Source: Macrococcus lamae (GTDB lineage: Bacteria; Bacillota; Bacilli; Staphylococcales; Staphylococcaceae). Taken from it: a stretch of 64,000 bases of DNA. The notes under the pieces were generated by a model that was not told the origin of the DNA, searched no databases, and was given only the letters and a program-made list of their open reading frames with translations. Shown here piece after piece: positions 16,467 to 27,300 of the stretch (its first letter is position 1; every line of letters starts with the position of its first letter). The DNA is taken from assembly GCF_004359545.1 (NCBI RefSeq), contig NZ_SCWB01000004.1, positions 55,544 through 119,543 on the forward strand, in the 5' to 3' direction. Both the position numbers and the translations under genes were made by a program.

Positions 16467-17484
16467 TCAACCGTTTAAACCATTCTTTAAGATGCGCATT
16501 TAACTGTCTTAAATATAGTACTGAAGTTGTAGGAATTAAGAATTCTTTTTGATTTATCTCACACCAATTGCCGATAATTTTTCTATCATGCTTTGATCCA
16601 TATATCATTATAAAATTCACTATTTTTGACAGTGCTTTATCAAAATAAGCAGTAGTAACCATATGATCTAAATATTTTATCACTAACATCATATCAACAG
16701 ATATATTGGCTGACAATGTTCTCTTAATTAAATATGACACAATGAGTTCATCCATACGATAGCTGTAATAATTCCAGACAGAAGGCCTATCCATCTGCTG
16801 CCAAACTCTTTGACGAACAATGAGTGCATCGCTTAAATATAAATCAGTCTTCGTCAAATTCTGTGTTACTGAGGCACCTGTATCAATGTTATAAAGATAA
16901 ACAGGTTCTAAAGAAACAAATACATTTCTACTATATGCACTAACGTTAAAAGTATGTTCTTCACAGAAAGTGATATCTTCATCAAATAACTGTGTAATTA
17001 CTCTTTTATCATAGAGCTTTGCTGATGGACCTATTGATTGGAGCAAAGCAGGCTGCTCATTTAATGTAGTTGGACCGTTTCTCAGTGTGTGCGTACTGAT
17101 GGTAGACGTTTTCTGGCCTCGTAGATGAAGCATTTGTCCAACATAAACATCAAATCCAGGATATTGATTTAATAATTCAATGAAATGCTGAAGTCCATGT
17201 TGTGTCAGTTGATCGTCACTATCGAGAAACAGTATATAAGGATAGGTGCTAAGTTTAATTCCATAATTTCTAGCTGCTGCTGCACCTTTATTTTCCTGTT
17301 CAACTACAACTGTCTTATAGATGGTGTCCTTTAACCAGTCTTCAATCAATTGTCTGGAACCGTCAGTTGAGCCATCATCTATGCAGATAATTTCAATTAA
17401 TTCAGTTGAAGTTGCTTGAATAGAGTTCAATGTATTAATAATTGTTTTTTCTGCATTGAATATCGGTATAACAATTGAAATCAT
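16459..17484 (-). CDS. Glycosyltransferase family 2
   Basis: This 341-residue GT-A enzyme opens with ISIVIPIFNAEKTI, then ICIDDGSTDGS and the metal-binding LFLDSDDQL, all standard for family 2. The C-terminal 130 residues are unassigned. The ATG sits in an ATGA overlap with the tagB stop codon, and AAGGAG lies just upstream, so the two proteins are translated together. This suggests a sugar transfer at an early step of the same teichoic acid or a decoration step. No membrane segment is visible. The donor sugar cannot be inferred. Confidence 0.83.
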   Translation of the reverse strand: MISIVIPIFNAEKTIINTLNSIQATSTELIEIICIDDGSTDGSRQLIEDWLKDTIYKTVVVEQENKGAAAARNYGIKLSTYPYILFLDSDDQLTQHGLQHFIELLNQYPGFDVYVGQMLHLRGQKTSTISTHTLRNGPTTLNEQPALLQSIGPSAKLYDKRVITQLFDEDITFCEEHTFNVSAYSRNVFVSLEPVYLYNIDTGASVTQNLTKTDLYLSDALIVRQRVWQQMDRPSVWNYYSYRMDELIVSYLIKRTLSANISVDMMLVIKYLDHMVTTAYFDKALSKIVNFIMIYGSKHDRKIIGNWCEINQKEFLIPTTSVLYLRQLNAHLKEWFKRLIN

Positions 17485-18503
17485 TTAATCTGCTCCTTAA
17501 TATAATTAATAAGTTTTTGACATGCATCATCAGACTGATAGTTGGTCCAGTCTGAAATTTCAGGAATAGAGGCCGTCTTTAAAATATTTTTGAGTTGATC
17601 AATTGTATATGCTTTTCGACCTTTCGATAAGCTATAATATTCATTATTTAAACCACGTTGTTCATTGTACTTTGCTTCATCCGGGACATAAAACACTACC
17701 TTTTTATTATAATAAGCTGCTTCTACTGCAAGCGAACTATAATCAGTGATTATAATATCTGAAGCTAACATGAGTTCTTTTGTTGGAAGCTCTGAAGTTG
17801 ATGCATAATTTCGATCACTTGGATGCGCTTTGATAATTAAATGTTGAATATCGTCCTCATGAAGTTTTTCATCTTCATCTAAATCGTATTCGCGATAAGT
17901 AGGTAAGAAAAGTATTGAATTATTTTTTCGTGATTGTTCATTAACTGTTAACCGAGGTAATCCTGTTAACATAAAATTTTTTTCATATGCATCTAACGAG
18001 CGCTTAAAGATGTTAACCATTTTGTCACCTGCCACAATGTAACTATCTGTGAAATGATATACTTTTAAATATTGCTCAATTGATTTCATATCTGTTAAAT
18101 CTATACTCTTATCTTCTAATCCAAATAATTTTAATGCACTTGAGGCATGCCATAACTGAATGACTTCCTGCTTGCTACTTTTAGTGATACTACCTAGTAG
18201 TAGATAGTATGTGTCAATTAATATAATACGAGCATTTTTTATAGCAAATACTTGCTGTATTATATATTTATTAGATAACGGAATAGATTTTAAATGATTT
18301 TGATTCAGCGACTTTATAAAATCTTCATATTTAGGATGGTAGATGACAGTTACTTTGTGTTCAGTCAATAGATTTATCAATAACTCTGACTGATCTTCTT
18401 TAAATGTCATCAGCATAACTATATCTTTATTGATTGACGGGCGGTAACAAATATCAATTATTTTTATCAGTGTTAAATAAAGTCTTTTAATTATTTTTCT
18501 CAT
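17481..18503 (-). CDS. tagB: Teichoic acid glycerol-phosphate primase TagB/TarB
   Basis: The 340-residue protein is the short single-domain member of the glycerophosphotransferase superfamily. It has IDTYYLLLGSI, QLWHASSALKLFGLED (WHA where polymerases have WHG), FLPTYREYD, IIKAHPSD and ITDYSSLAVEA. Length and the WHASSALKLFG segment match recalled TarB, which adds the first glycerol phosphate to the ManNAc-GlcNAc-PP-undecaprenol made by TagO and TagA. GAGG precedes the ATG. It is divergent from the family 4 glycosyltransferase, with only 30 bases between the two start codons. TarF-type function is the main alternative. Confidence 0.82.
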   Translation of the reverse strand: MRKIIKRLYLTLIKIIDICYRPSINKDIVMLMTFKEDQSELLINLLTEHKVTVIYHPKYEDFIKSLNQNHLKSIPLSNKYIIQQVFAIKNARIILIDTYYLLLGSITKSSKQEVIQLWHASSALKLFGLEDKSIDLTDMKSIEQYLKVYHFTDSYIVAGDKMVNIFKRSLDAYEKNFMLTGLPRLTVNEQSRKNNSILFLPTYREYDLDEDEKLHEDDIQHLIIKAHPSDRNYASTSELPTKELMLASDIIITDYSSLAVEAAYYNKKVVFYVPDEAKYNEQRGLNNEYYSLSKGRKAYTIDQLKNILKTASIPEISDWTNYQSDDACQKLINYIKEQIK

Positions 18504-18533
18504 TATTTTACCTCTTCAGATTGGAGTATTGTT

Positions 18534-19676
18534 ATGAAATCGTACACATTTCTTGTCCATAATATATATCATATAGGAGGAACAACTCGATCGGTCATCA
18601 ACCTTGCAAATTGTTTAAAGGCTCATGGTCATGATATTACGTTGCTTTCTGTTTTCAAAAGTAACCACCAGCCCGCTTATCCTGTCCATAACGATATTCA
18701 AATTAGAAATATCATAGACTATAGTAACCGTTATTCTTTCATTCCTAAAATTATCAACCGGTTACGAAAATATACTCCTTTTTTTTCACCTCGATTGATT
18801 CAACCTGATGAACCGGGTATTAATCAATTTTCCGCTTATATTGAAAATCGTATCGTAGATGAAATAAAAAATGTCAGTACAGATTTTTTAGTTGGTACAC
18901 GAGCAACTTACAATCTGCTAATTGCAGAATACAGTACTACAGCAACAATTGGTATGGAACACATGCACTTTGCGGCACACCCTAAACGATTACAGCAAGC
19001 TATAATTGAAGAGTACGTTTATCTTGATTACATTACAACATTAACTTCAATAGATCGATCGTGTTATCGTCACTACTTTGACAAAGAAAAAGTAGTATTA
19101 CTACCCAACATTATGTCTCCGGTACAAGTAGAATGTAAAAAATCATCCATTATCACTGCGCTTGGCAGGCTAGAATACGAAAAAGGATTCGATATGCTCA
19201 TTGAAGCTGCTCATATGATTAAAGACGAATTGAGAACATATGGTTATCAGATTATGCTGTATGGTGATGGAACAGAAAAAGCTGAATTAATTTCTCAAAT
19301 TTATAATCTTAATATTGGTGATATTATTAAAATCAATCCAAGTGTAAATGATATTAGTCCCGTACTAAGTCAATCGCAAATTACTGTCATTCCATCACGA
19401 TCTGAAGGATTTGGCATGGTGATACTTGAAGCATTTGCTTTTAACAATGCTGTTGCTGGCTTTAATGCGCCTCTTGGTCCAAAAGAATTACTAGTTCATA
19501 ATGAAAATGCATTAATAGCCGATTGTTACAATATTAAGCAGCTTGCTGATTATTTATTAACACTTATTTGTAATGAGTCATTGAGAGAAAAATTGATTAA
19601 AGGAGGAAAAACGACTTTATCGAAATATAGTCCAGACCAAGTTTATAGTATGCTAAAAGACCAGATTAACAATTAA
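18534..19676 (+). CDS. Glycosyltransferase family 4
   Basis: The 380-residue GT-B protein starts with the acceptor-domain signature HNIYHIGGTTRSVINLA, continues to LPNIMSP at the hinge, then ITALGRLEYEKGFDMLIEAA and SRSEGFGMVILEAFAFNNAVAG, which contains the E-x7-E pair of family 4 retaining enzymes. It may glycosylate the teichoic acid chain, as TagE and TarM do. It lacks the extra N-terminal domain of those proteins, so the role is uncertain. The gene is alone on the plus strand between two minus-strand genes, with GGAG before the ATG. Its stop codon lies inside the stem of the following terminator. Confidence 0.84.
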   Translation: MKSYTFLVHNIYHIGGTTRSVINLANCLKAHGHDITLLSVFKSNHQPAYPVHNDIQIRNIIDYSNRYSFIPKIINRLRKYTPFFSPRLIQPDEPGINQFSAYIENRIVDEIKNVSTDFLVGTRATYNLLIAEYSTTATIGMEHMHFAAHPKRLQQAIIEEYVYLDYITTLTSIDRSCYRHYFDKEKVVLLPNIMSPVQVECKKSSIITALGRLEYEKGFDMLIEAAHMIKDELRTYGYQIMLYGDGTEKAELISQIYNLNIGDIIKINPSVNDISPVLSQSQITVIPSRSEGFGMVILEAFAFNNAVAGFNAPLGPKELLVHNENALIADCYNIKQLADYLLTLICNESLREKLIKGGKTTLSKYSPDQVYSMLKDQINN

Positions 19677-19687
19677 TCTGGTCTTTT
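19655..19687. terminator. Bidirectional terminator between family 4 glycosyltransferase and tagG
   Basis: A perfect 15-base stem (AAAAGACCAGATTAA, three-base loop, and its complement ending in TTTTT) spans the end of the glycosyltransferase gene, including its stop codon. A-rich and T-rich flanks let it act in both directions, also ending the convergent tagA-tagG transcript. Confidence 0.88.
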
Positions 19688-19690
19688 TAA

Positions 19691-20506
19691 TTACATAAAA
19701 TCACTAAATCGATGACGGAATTTTATATGAAGGAAAGATCCTATAATAAAGAATATTACGACAAATAAAACATTGTATATAGTTAGCTGCCAATGATCAA
19801 TAAAGAACCAACCCTTTGATAGAATAGCTGCTCGGTAACTTTCTGCTAAAAAATAAATTGGATTAAATTTCATCACTGTTAAAACTACTTGTTGTACATA
19901 AGAATTATTATCTGGAAGCCACAATATAGGAGACATATAAAACAAAACTCTAAGCAATGCCTGTACTGCCATCTGCACATCTCTAATCATCACTCCCAAA
20001 GTGGAAGTTACAAGTGTTATAGAAAGACAAAAAATATAGACAAATGGCACATATAGAAATAGTTGAAGTGTATATACAGTAGGATATATCCCCATATATG
20101 CACACAATAACATGACCACAGCAAGTAAAACAAAATGACCATAAAACTTACTCATTAATATATAACTTGGAATAGTTGACAGTGGAAAATTCATTTTTGC
20201 CACTTGATTATATTTCATCGCAATTGATTTCGTTCCCTCTAAAATACCTTGGTTTACAAAAAACCACATGCTGATACCGACAAGCATCCATATGATGAAC
20301 GGAACGCCCTCAATCTCACCATTCCCTCTGATACCTAATCCAAAAACAAACCAGTATACTCCAATTTGTATTAATGGGTTAATCAATTCCCATGCAAGCC
20401 CTAAATAATTGTCATGATTTGAGATTTTGAGTTGAAATTGGGCAAGTCTTTGAATTAAATAGAAATTTTTAAATTGTTCTTTTAATACGACAGATATCGC
20501 ATTCAT
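19691..20506 (-). CDS. tagG: Teichoic acid ABC exporter, permease subunit
   Basis: This 271-residue permease with about six membrane segments pairs with TagH to flip completed wall teichoic acid on undecaprenyl phosphate. It follows recalled S. aureus TarG almost residue by residue through FYLIQRLAQFQLKI, NYLGLAWELINP, VFGLGIRG and MWFFVNQGILEGTKSI, and ends HIKFRHRFSDF. I start it at ATG 20506 (GAAGG upstream) because TarG begins at the equivalent MSAI. The longer frame to 20560 overlaps tagA and has no support. It lies 13 bases after tagA in a tagA-tagG operon facing tagH, the usual staphylococcal plan. Confidence 0.95.
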   Translation of the reverse strand: MNAISVVLKEQFKNFYLIQRLAQFQLKISNHDNYLGLAWELINPLIQIGVYWFVFGLGIRGNGEIEGVPFIIWMLVGISMWFFVNQGILEGTKSIAMKYNQVAKMNFPLSTIPSYILMSKFYGHFVLLAVVMLLCAYMGIYPTVYTLQLFLYVPFVYIFCLSITLVTSTLGVMIRDVQMAVQALLRVLFYMSPILWLPDNNSYVQQVVLTVMKFNPIYFLAESYRAAILSKGWFFIDHWQLTIYNVLFVVIFFIIGSFLHIKFRHRFSDFM

Positions 20507-20519
20507 AATGGCCTTCTTT

Positions 20520-21341
20520 CTAATCCTTGTCCTTAAAATGGGCATGTGGATCGTTATCAATCACATATTTTTGTTTAACTATCTGAATTAAAAATAACGG
20601 AATAGCTACTGCTCGTTTAAAACGTCTGAAGTCAGTCATTATTCTATACAGCCATTCCATATTCGTTTTAATAAAAAATTCAGGTGCTCGTTTGACATTA
20701 CCGCTAAAAACATCAAATGAGCCACCTACTCCCATAAACACAGTATGAGAAAAGTGATGCTGATTATAATAAATATAGCTTTCCTGCTTTGGATATCCCA
20801 TAGCGACGAAAACAAAATCAGGTTCAAAGGCTTTGATTTTTTTTAATGTTTTGTGATCGTGAATATCTTTATAACCATGTTTTGATTTAAAAGTAATTCC
20901 AGGATATTTCTCTCTCAGCTTTTTTTTACACTTTTTCACTGTCTCTTTTGAACCGCCCAGCAGGAAAACTCGTTTATGATCCCTATCAGCTATACCGAGC
21001 ATCGCTTCCATTAATTCTATACCGGGAATTCGTTCTTTCAGAGGCGTCTTTAAATATTTTGCGGCTTTGATTATACCGATGCCATCAGGTACTATGTAAT
21101 CAGCAGCTTTAATCCTTGTCAAATAATTTTCATGGGTTTTAGCATAATAAGCAATTTCGGGATTAGCAGTAACTATGAACATGTTTTTCTGTTGATATTC
21201 AGCAGAAAAATTCTCAATGTTTGACAACATCTCCTGCTTCGTTACATTATTAAATGGAATCCCCAATATTTCTATAGTATCACGAGTATGGGCAATAGGT
21301 AATGTATCATGTATCATAGTAAGATGTATCTTATGATACAT
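20520..21341 (-). CDS. tagA: N-acetylglucosaminyldiphosphoundecaprenol N-acetyl-beta-D-mannosaminyltransferase
   Basis: TagA adds ManNAc from UDP-ManNAc to GlcNAc-PP-undecaprenol, completing the disaccharide of the wall teichoic acid linkage unit. The 273-residue protein shows the WecG/TagA/CpsF signatures: FIVTANPEIAYYAKTH, VPDGIGIIKAAK, RIPGIELM, VFLLGGSKETV and GYPKQES, then MGVGGSFDVFSG. The C-terminal basic stretch (RRFKRAVAIPLFLIQIVKQK) is the membrane-association region. Two adjacent ATG codons, 21344 and 21341, follow AGAGGTGA; the second has better spacing. The N-terminus is about 10 residues longer than TarA and is encoded by short TGTATCAT repeats that form a small palindrome. Confidence 0.94.
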   Translation of the reverse strand: MYHKIHLTMIHDTLPIAHTRDTIEILGIPFNNVTKQEMLSNIENFSAEYQQKNMFIVTANPEIAYYAKTHENYLTRIKAADYIVPDGIGIIKAAKYLKTPLKERIPGIELMEAMLGIADRDHKRVFLLGGSKETVKKCKKKLREKYPGITFKSKHGYKDIHDHKTLKKIKAFEPDFVFVAMGYPKQESYIYYNQHHFSHTVFMGVGGSFDVFSGNVKRAPEFFIKTNMEWLYRIMTDFRRFKRAVAIPLFLIQIVKQKYVIDNDPHAHFKDKD

Positions 21342-21344
21342 CAT

Positions 21345-22264
<920 letters not shown>

Positions 22265-22331
22265 GTTGTTATTTTGCTCATGATTATGTATACTTATGAA
22301 GTTTAAAATAAAACTAATAAGGTGACTACCG

Positions 22332-23663
22332 ATGAATAAATACTTTAAAGCTTTATTGATAGTTTTAAGCTTAAGTTTAATCATAGTTCCAGTGACTTAT
22401 GCCGGTTTCCTGTATTTGACGACTAAAGGAGCAATTGACCAGTCTTTCTCAGATGGAACCAAAAAATCAAATTTAAGAGAGAACAATGTCGATCCCGCCA
22501 TGGATCATGTCTCTATTCTATTCCTTGGAATAGATGACAGCCTAAGTAGAAGAAAAGGCGGTCAGAAAGTTTCTGAAGCAAGAACAGATGCAATGATTCT
22601 GGCGACGTTTAATCGCGACAAAAAGCAGATCAGGCTTATCAGCATTCCTCGTGATACACTTGCTTATATTCCATCGGTTAAGTATTATGACAAAATCACG
22701 CATGCGCACGCTGAAGGCGGTCCTGAATCATCCATGTATGCTGTCGAACATCTATTCAACGTGCCAGTTGATTATTATGCTCGTGTCAATATGCAGGCGT
22801 TTGTAGATATTATCGATGAGTTAGGCGGCATCTACTTTGATGTTCCATTCGATATGGATGAACCTACGAAGAATGATAAAGGCAGAATCAAAGTTAAAGA
22901 AGGTTATCAGCTGCTTAACGGCGATCAGGCATTGGCACTGGTGCGCAGCAGACATATCGACACAGACCTTGGACGTGGAAAACGTCAGATGGAAATGATC
23001 GAAGCTATTGTTAAAAAGGCGCAAGGAACAGATTCACTGGCTAAATTAGATGAACTTGTTGAAATTGTAGGTAATAATGCGAAGCATAGTTTAACCTTCA
23101 ACAATATTACTTCTCTTGCTTCGTTTTATTCAGCAAATGACGTTGAGTTTAAACAGGCACAGCTCAAAGGAACAGATTATATGTATGAAGGAGTTTATTA
23201 CTTCAATCCAGTGTTCAAGGATATTACACGCATTTCTCGTTTAGTTAGAAATGACTTAGGATTATCACAAGGTAATAAGGAAGATCTTCTTGATTATAAA
23301 GTTATCTCTCTATTTGGTGACTTAATTCCACTTAAAAAAATTAATATTAGTGATATCAATCAAGAGTTAAAAGAGCAAGAGAAAAATGAAAAAGCAAAAC
23401 AAAGTGAAGAAAAAACAGCTGAAGAATCCCCGACATCTGAACAGACTGATCGCCAGGAAAGAACGAGTGAAAGTCCTGTTATAACAGCAGAAGAACCTTC
23501 AACAGCACCCCCTGTCTCTGAATCTGTGACTTCAGAACCAGTAACCAGTGAACAAGTAGAAGTTGAGTCTGTGACTCCACAGAACTCTACGACTGAAGTT
23601 TTTAATAACAATATACAAACTAATACTTTTCAACAGACGACAGAATCTTATAATAACCAGTGA
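22332..23663 (+). CDS. lcpB: LytR-CpsA-Psr family wall teichoic acid ligase (LcpB-like)
   Basis: LCP enzymes move teichoic acid or capsule from its lipid carrier to peptidoglycan outside the membrane. The 443-residue protein has one N-terminal membrane segment (about 5-28). The LCP domain follows with ILFLGIDDS, SEARTDAMILATF, LISIPRDTLAYIP, YDKITHAHAEGGP and LVRSRHIDTDLGRGKRQ, which hold the conserved Arg and Asp residues that bind the pyrophosphate lipid. The tail from about residue 340 is Ser/Thr/Glu/Pro-rich and probably unstructured. It matches recalled S. aureus LcpB best. AAGGTGA precedes the ATG. Its place after tagH suits a role in attaching the polymer exported by TagGH. Confidence 0.92.
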   Translation: MNKYFKALLIVLSLSLIIVPVTYAGFLYLTTKGAIDQSFSDGTKKSNLRENNVDPAMDHVSILFLGIDDSLSRRKGGQKVSEARTDAMILATFNRDKKQIRLISIPRDTLAYIPSVKYYDKITHAHAEGGPESSMYAVEHLFNVPVDYYARVNMQAFVDIIDELGGIYFDVPFDMDEPTKNDKGRIKVKEGYQLLNGDQALALVRSRHIDTDLGRGKRQMEMIEAIVKKAQGTDSLAKLDELVEIVGNNAKHSLTFNNITSLASFYSANDVEFKQAQLKGTDYMYEGVYYFNPVFKDITRISRLVRNDLGLSQGNKEDLLDYKVISLFGDLIPLKKINISDINQELKEQEKNEKAKQSEEKTAEESPTSEQTDRQERTSESPVITAEEPSTAPPVSESVTSEPVTSEQVEVESVTPQNSTTEVFNNNIQTNTFQQTTESYNNQ

Positions 23664-23676
23664 AAGGAATGAGAGG

Positions 23677-24150
23677 ATGAGTCAACGCAAAACTTATGAA
23701 AAGTACGAGCAGATCAGCCATATGTTTGATCGTCTGGAAGATCAGATTGTTCATGCCGGTGACCTTGAATACTTCAGGTCAAAGTTTTTCTACCTTGATG
23801 AAGAACATCATCAGAACTATGAGTCGCTGAGACTCTACTATCACCAGTCAGATGACAGTCCAGTTATAGACGGTGCTTGTTATGTACTGGCCATACCTGA
23901 GATTTTCAATGTTGTTAATATCTTCGACTACGAAGTTCCACTTGATTTTGTATTTGATGATGGACATTTAAGTGATACATTTAAATCTCTGAATGTGTAT
24001 TATCAGTATTTGATTGCTGCAATTCTTGAAGTATCCGAAATAAAGATTTTTGAACCTTCCGGATATTCATTAGGCATGACTAACTGGAATATCACGCAAA
24101 TGAAAATTTTCTGGCAGTATACAGCTATTATTCGAAAGAATGCTTTATAA
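23677..24150 (+). CDS. DUF2538 family protein
   Basis: The 157-residue soluble protein is close to a small conserved staphylococcal protein of the DUF2538 family, with FRSKFFYLDEEHHQNYESL, DGACYVLAIPEIFN and a conserved C-terminus MTNWNITQMKIFWQYTAII. The function of the family is not known to me. It has no signal peptide or membrane segment. It begins 13 bases after lcpB and ends at a good terminator, so the two genes are probably co-transcribed, hinting at a link with the cell envelope. AGGAATGAGAGG lies directly upstream of the ATG. Confidence 0.85.
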   Translation: MSQRKTYEKYEQISHMFDRLEDQIVHAGDLEYFRSKFFYLDEEHHQNYESLRLYYHQSDDSPVIDGACYVLAIPEIFNVVNIFDYEVPLDFVFDDGHLSDTFKSLNVYYQYLIAAILEVSEIKIFEPSGYSLGMTNWNITQMKIFWQYTAIIRKNAL

Positions 24151-24157
24151 TAACAAG

Positions 24158-24187
24158 AGCAGCATCTAAACGGTGCTGCTTTTTTTA
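24158..24187 (+). terminator. Terminator of the lcpB operon
   Basis: AGCAGCATC pairs with GGTGCTGCT (one wobble) around a short loop, followed by a run of seven or more T. It lies 8 bases after the DUF2538 stop codon. Confidence 0.88.
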
Positions 24188-24262
24188 TATTATTTTTCGA
24201 TATTTATACGGATAAATATATATAAAGGAAAGCTCAAACAAATGTATTAACTTTTTTTATTT

Positions 24263-24279
24263 TGTTAAAGTAATATTAC
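24263..24279 (+). promoter_or_regulatory. Candidate WalR-type site upstream of atl
   Basis: TGTTAA, five bases, then TATTAC resembles the WalR consensus TGTWAH-N5-TGTWAH with one mismatch, and the reverse strand reads TGTAAT-N5-TTTAAC, also with one mismatch. It lies about 85 bases before the atl start. WalKR is known to control atl in S. aureus, so the site is plausible but imperfect in AT-rich DNA. Confidence 0.4.
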
Positions 24280-24363
24280 AGTTTTATTGTGCTATATACT
24301 TCAATTGATAAAAAATTTATAATACTTAAGAGACTAAGAATTCAGACAAAGAAAGGATGCATT

Positions 24364-27300
24364 ATGGATAATAAATTTTACTATAGGGCCCCTGCCCTTT
24401 TACTCATGATGTTTGCTGCACATTCTACTGCTGCACATGCAGCAGAAAACCAATCACCAGACATTAAACCTGACATTAAAGTTAAACAAGCGACTCAGAA
24501 GACGACTGCTGACGAGCAAGTCAAAACCATTCAGCTGGAAGAAAAAGAATCAACAGTTCCTCCACTTAATGCAGTAAAACCTGTTAATACAATGAATTAC
24601 AAAGAAGTAAAAGACGCTTTACCTGTTACTATTAATTCCACTGTACAAAATAACGATAAGATGCCAACAAATGAGATCACTAATAATATTTCTGAAGAAC
24701 CGCTAAACAGTCGTCAGACTTCAGAAATTAAAGCACCAGTTGAGTCAACACAAGCAGTACCTGATATGACAACGTCTGATAACGGGGATACTCCAAAAGA
24801 AGAAGTCCCTGCTGAATCTATCGTGAATTCTCAAAAAACTTCTAATACTGACAACCATTCATCGCAACAACTCAATGAAAACGTAGAAGAAACACAAGGA
24901 ATAACGGTAACTGATAATAGAACAGATGCGTCACGAACAGATAATATTGTACAGTCTACTGACACAGAAACTGTCAGACGACCTGTTACCGACGACGTAA
25001 ATAAAACTACTGAATTGAACATTTCTGATGAACAGTTGAAATCGGTAGATGTTTCAGCAATCAATCCACCAGCTGAAAAAGAGAATAAAATATCTACTCG
25101 AACTAAAACATTAACTTTAAGAACACCGGCAAAAACACTTGCACTACAATCTATAGCAGCTAAAACAACAGTTAAAAAAGCTGCGACAGATATGTCAGTT
25201 AACGATTATATCAAATATATGAATTACCAGGTTCCAGTTTATCAGGAAGATTTCTCGAGCCACATTCCTAAAATTGCATATCGTACTGGGGTCGGTGCTC
25301 CAGAAGGTGTTATTGCACACGAAACGGCAAATAACACGTCGACAATCTGGGGTGAAATTGCTTATATGAAAAACAATTTCGAGAACGCTTTTGTCCATGC
25401 GTTTGTCGACGATAACAACATCATTGAAACAGCACCGACAGATTACCTGGCCTGGGGCGCAGGACAATATGCCAATAGTAGATTTATTCAAGTGGAACTG
25501 GTCAGAGTACATGGAAAAGACCGCTTTAGTAAAGCAATCAATAACTATGCTGATTATATCGCTACGAACCTGCTTTACTATAATTTACCCATTGATAGTG
25601 CAGAATATGATGGTATAGGTACACTCTGGTCACATAAAGCGATATCAAATTATATCGGTGGAACAGATCACTCAGACCCGCATGGCTGGTTCGCGGAGAA
25701 TGGGTATACGTTTGATGAGTTAGTACAGTTAGTTGCAGAGAAATACAATTATAAAACAAACGGCATACCGGCAACACCACCGCCAACACCACCGCCAACA
25801 CCTGCTCCAGTGCCAACACCTGCTCCAGTGCCAACACCTGCTCCAGCTCCTGCAAAGACAGGAAATATCACGACTTCTGTTGTGTCTAAAATGGCGCGCA
25901 TTAAAGCTAAAACCACACCTGTCTACAAAAGCGTAACTGACGCTGCCGGTACAGCAGCAGGTTCAAAGTATGGTACTTCATATTACTTGAATAAAAAAGC
26001 TGAATTAAATGGTGTCACTTATTACTCTCTTCAAGATGAAAACGGCGTGGCACGCGGATGGATTGAATCAAAACATCTGACTCAGGCTACAAGAAGTGCT
26101 GAGCAAAAAGTAAGTGCAAGATATAAAATTTCTGCAAAAGTCAGTGGTCTTTATTCTGTTCCTTGGGGTACGAGCGCTCAAAAACTAAATGATATGAAAA
26201 ACTCGATCAACAAAGTATTTTCACCAAGCAAAAAAGTGACAGTAAATAGTACACCTTATTATTTCGGCACAATCAATAATATTTCAGGCTGGATCAATGG
26301 TAAGTATTTGACATTGCAACCTGTCGGACCGACCCACGTCAAAACAGTCGACATGATTGGTAGAACAACGGCGAAAGGTGCAGCTTATTACACGGACAAT
26401 TACATTTCCGAAAAGGCTGCTGCTAAGCTGGTGAATAAGCAGTATTATATCAATAAAGAAAGCGTGAAAGGATCAAAGAAATACTTTAGAATTGTGGATG
26501 GTGCAAATAAAACGGTCGGCTGGATCAGTGACAGTGATATTGCACAGAAATCACATAAAGTACTCAGCTGGGAAAAAGCTCCTTATGTCATCAACAATAC
26601 GAAAACTTATGTCTATAGTATTCCTGGTGGAAGTGCAACACAGCGTATTGCACCACTGACTAAGCTTACAAGCAAAATCTTTAATGTCGTCAAAGCTGAA
26701 CGAGTAGGCTCAGCTATATGGTATAAGGGAACGCTTAAAAACACGCGTACGGTCGGCTGGATTGCAGGCAAGTATTTATCTAAACAGACAATCACAATTG
26801 CTAAAGCTCCCGATACTTTATCAGCTGCTGTAGCAAAACAGATGAAGCTTATACACACTGGTACAAATTCAGGACCTAAAGTGTTATATACCGATCAATA
26901 TGGTAATACTAAAAGTCGGCTGGCATATGCTGCAGAAGTAAAACAAAATATAGACACTTCTTTAACCATGAATGACGATGTACAGAAATATCAGTTCTTG
27001 AAATTAAATGCTTCACAAGGAATATCAGGTTCTTCTTTAAATAAATTACTGGTTGGAAAAGGCATACTTGAAGGGCAGGGAGCGGCTTTTGCTGCGGCTT
27101 CTAAACAACTGAATATCAATGAAATATATTTAATCAGTCATGCACTTCTTGAATCAGGGAATGGGACGAGTCAGTTAAGTCAAGGTGCTGGTTATAACCG
27201 CAGGAACAGTCAGGCGGTCACTCATTCTGCAAAGAAATATTATAATATGTTCGGTACTAAAGCAACGGATCATAATGTATTGAACGGCGGAATAAAATAC

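Noticed and set aside
20507..20560. Extended tagG N-terminus
   Set aside because: It overlaps tagA, has no ribosome-binding site and adds residues absent from TarG; ATG 20506 fits the family start.
25767..25860. Possible CRISPR-like repeat
   Set aside because: The repeats are adjacent, lie in frame inside atl and have no spacers.
25562..25936. Open frames on both strands over the proline-rich part of atl
   Set aside because: They are by-products of the repeat composition; the atl frame with clear domains spans the region.
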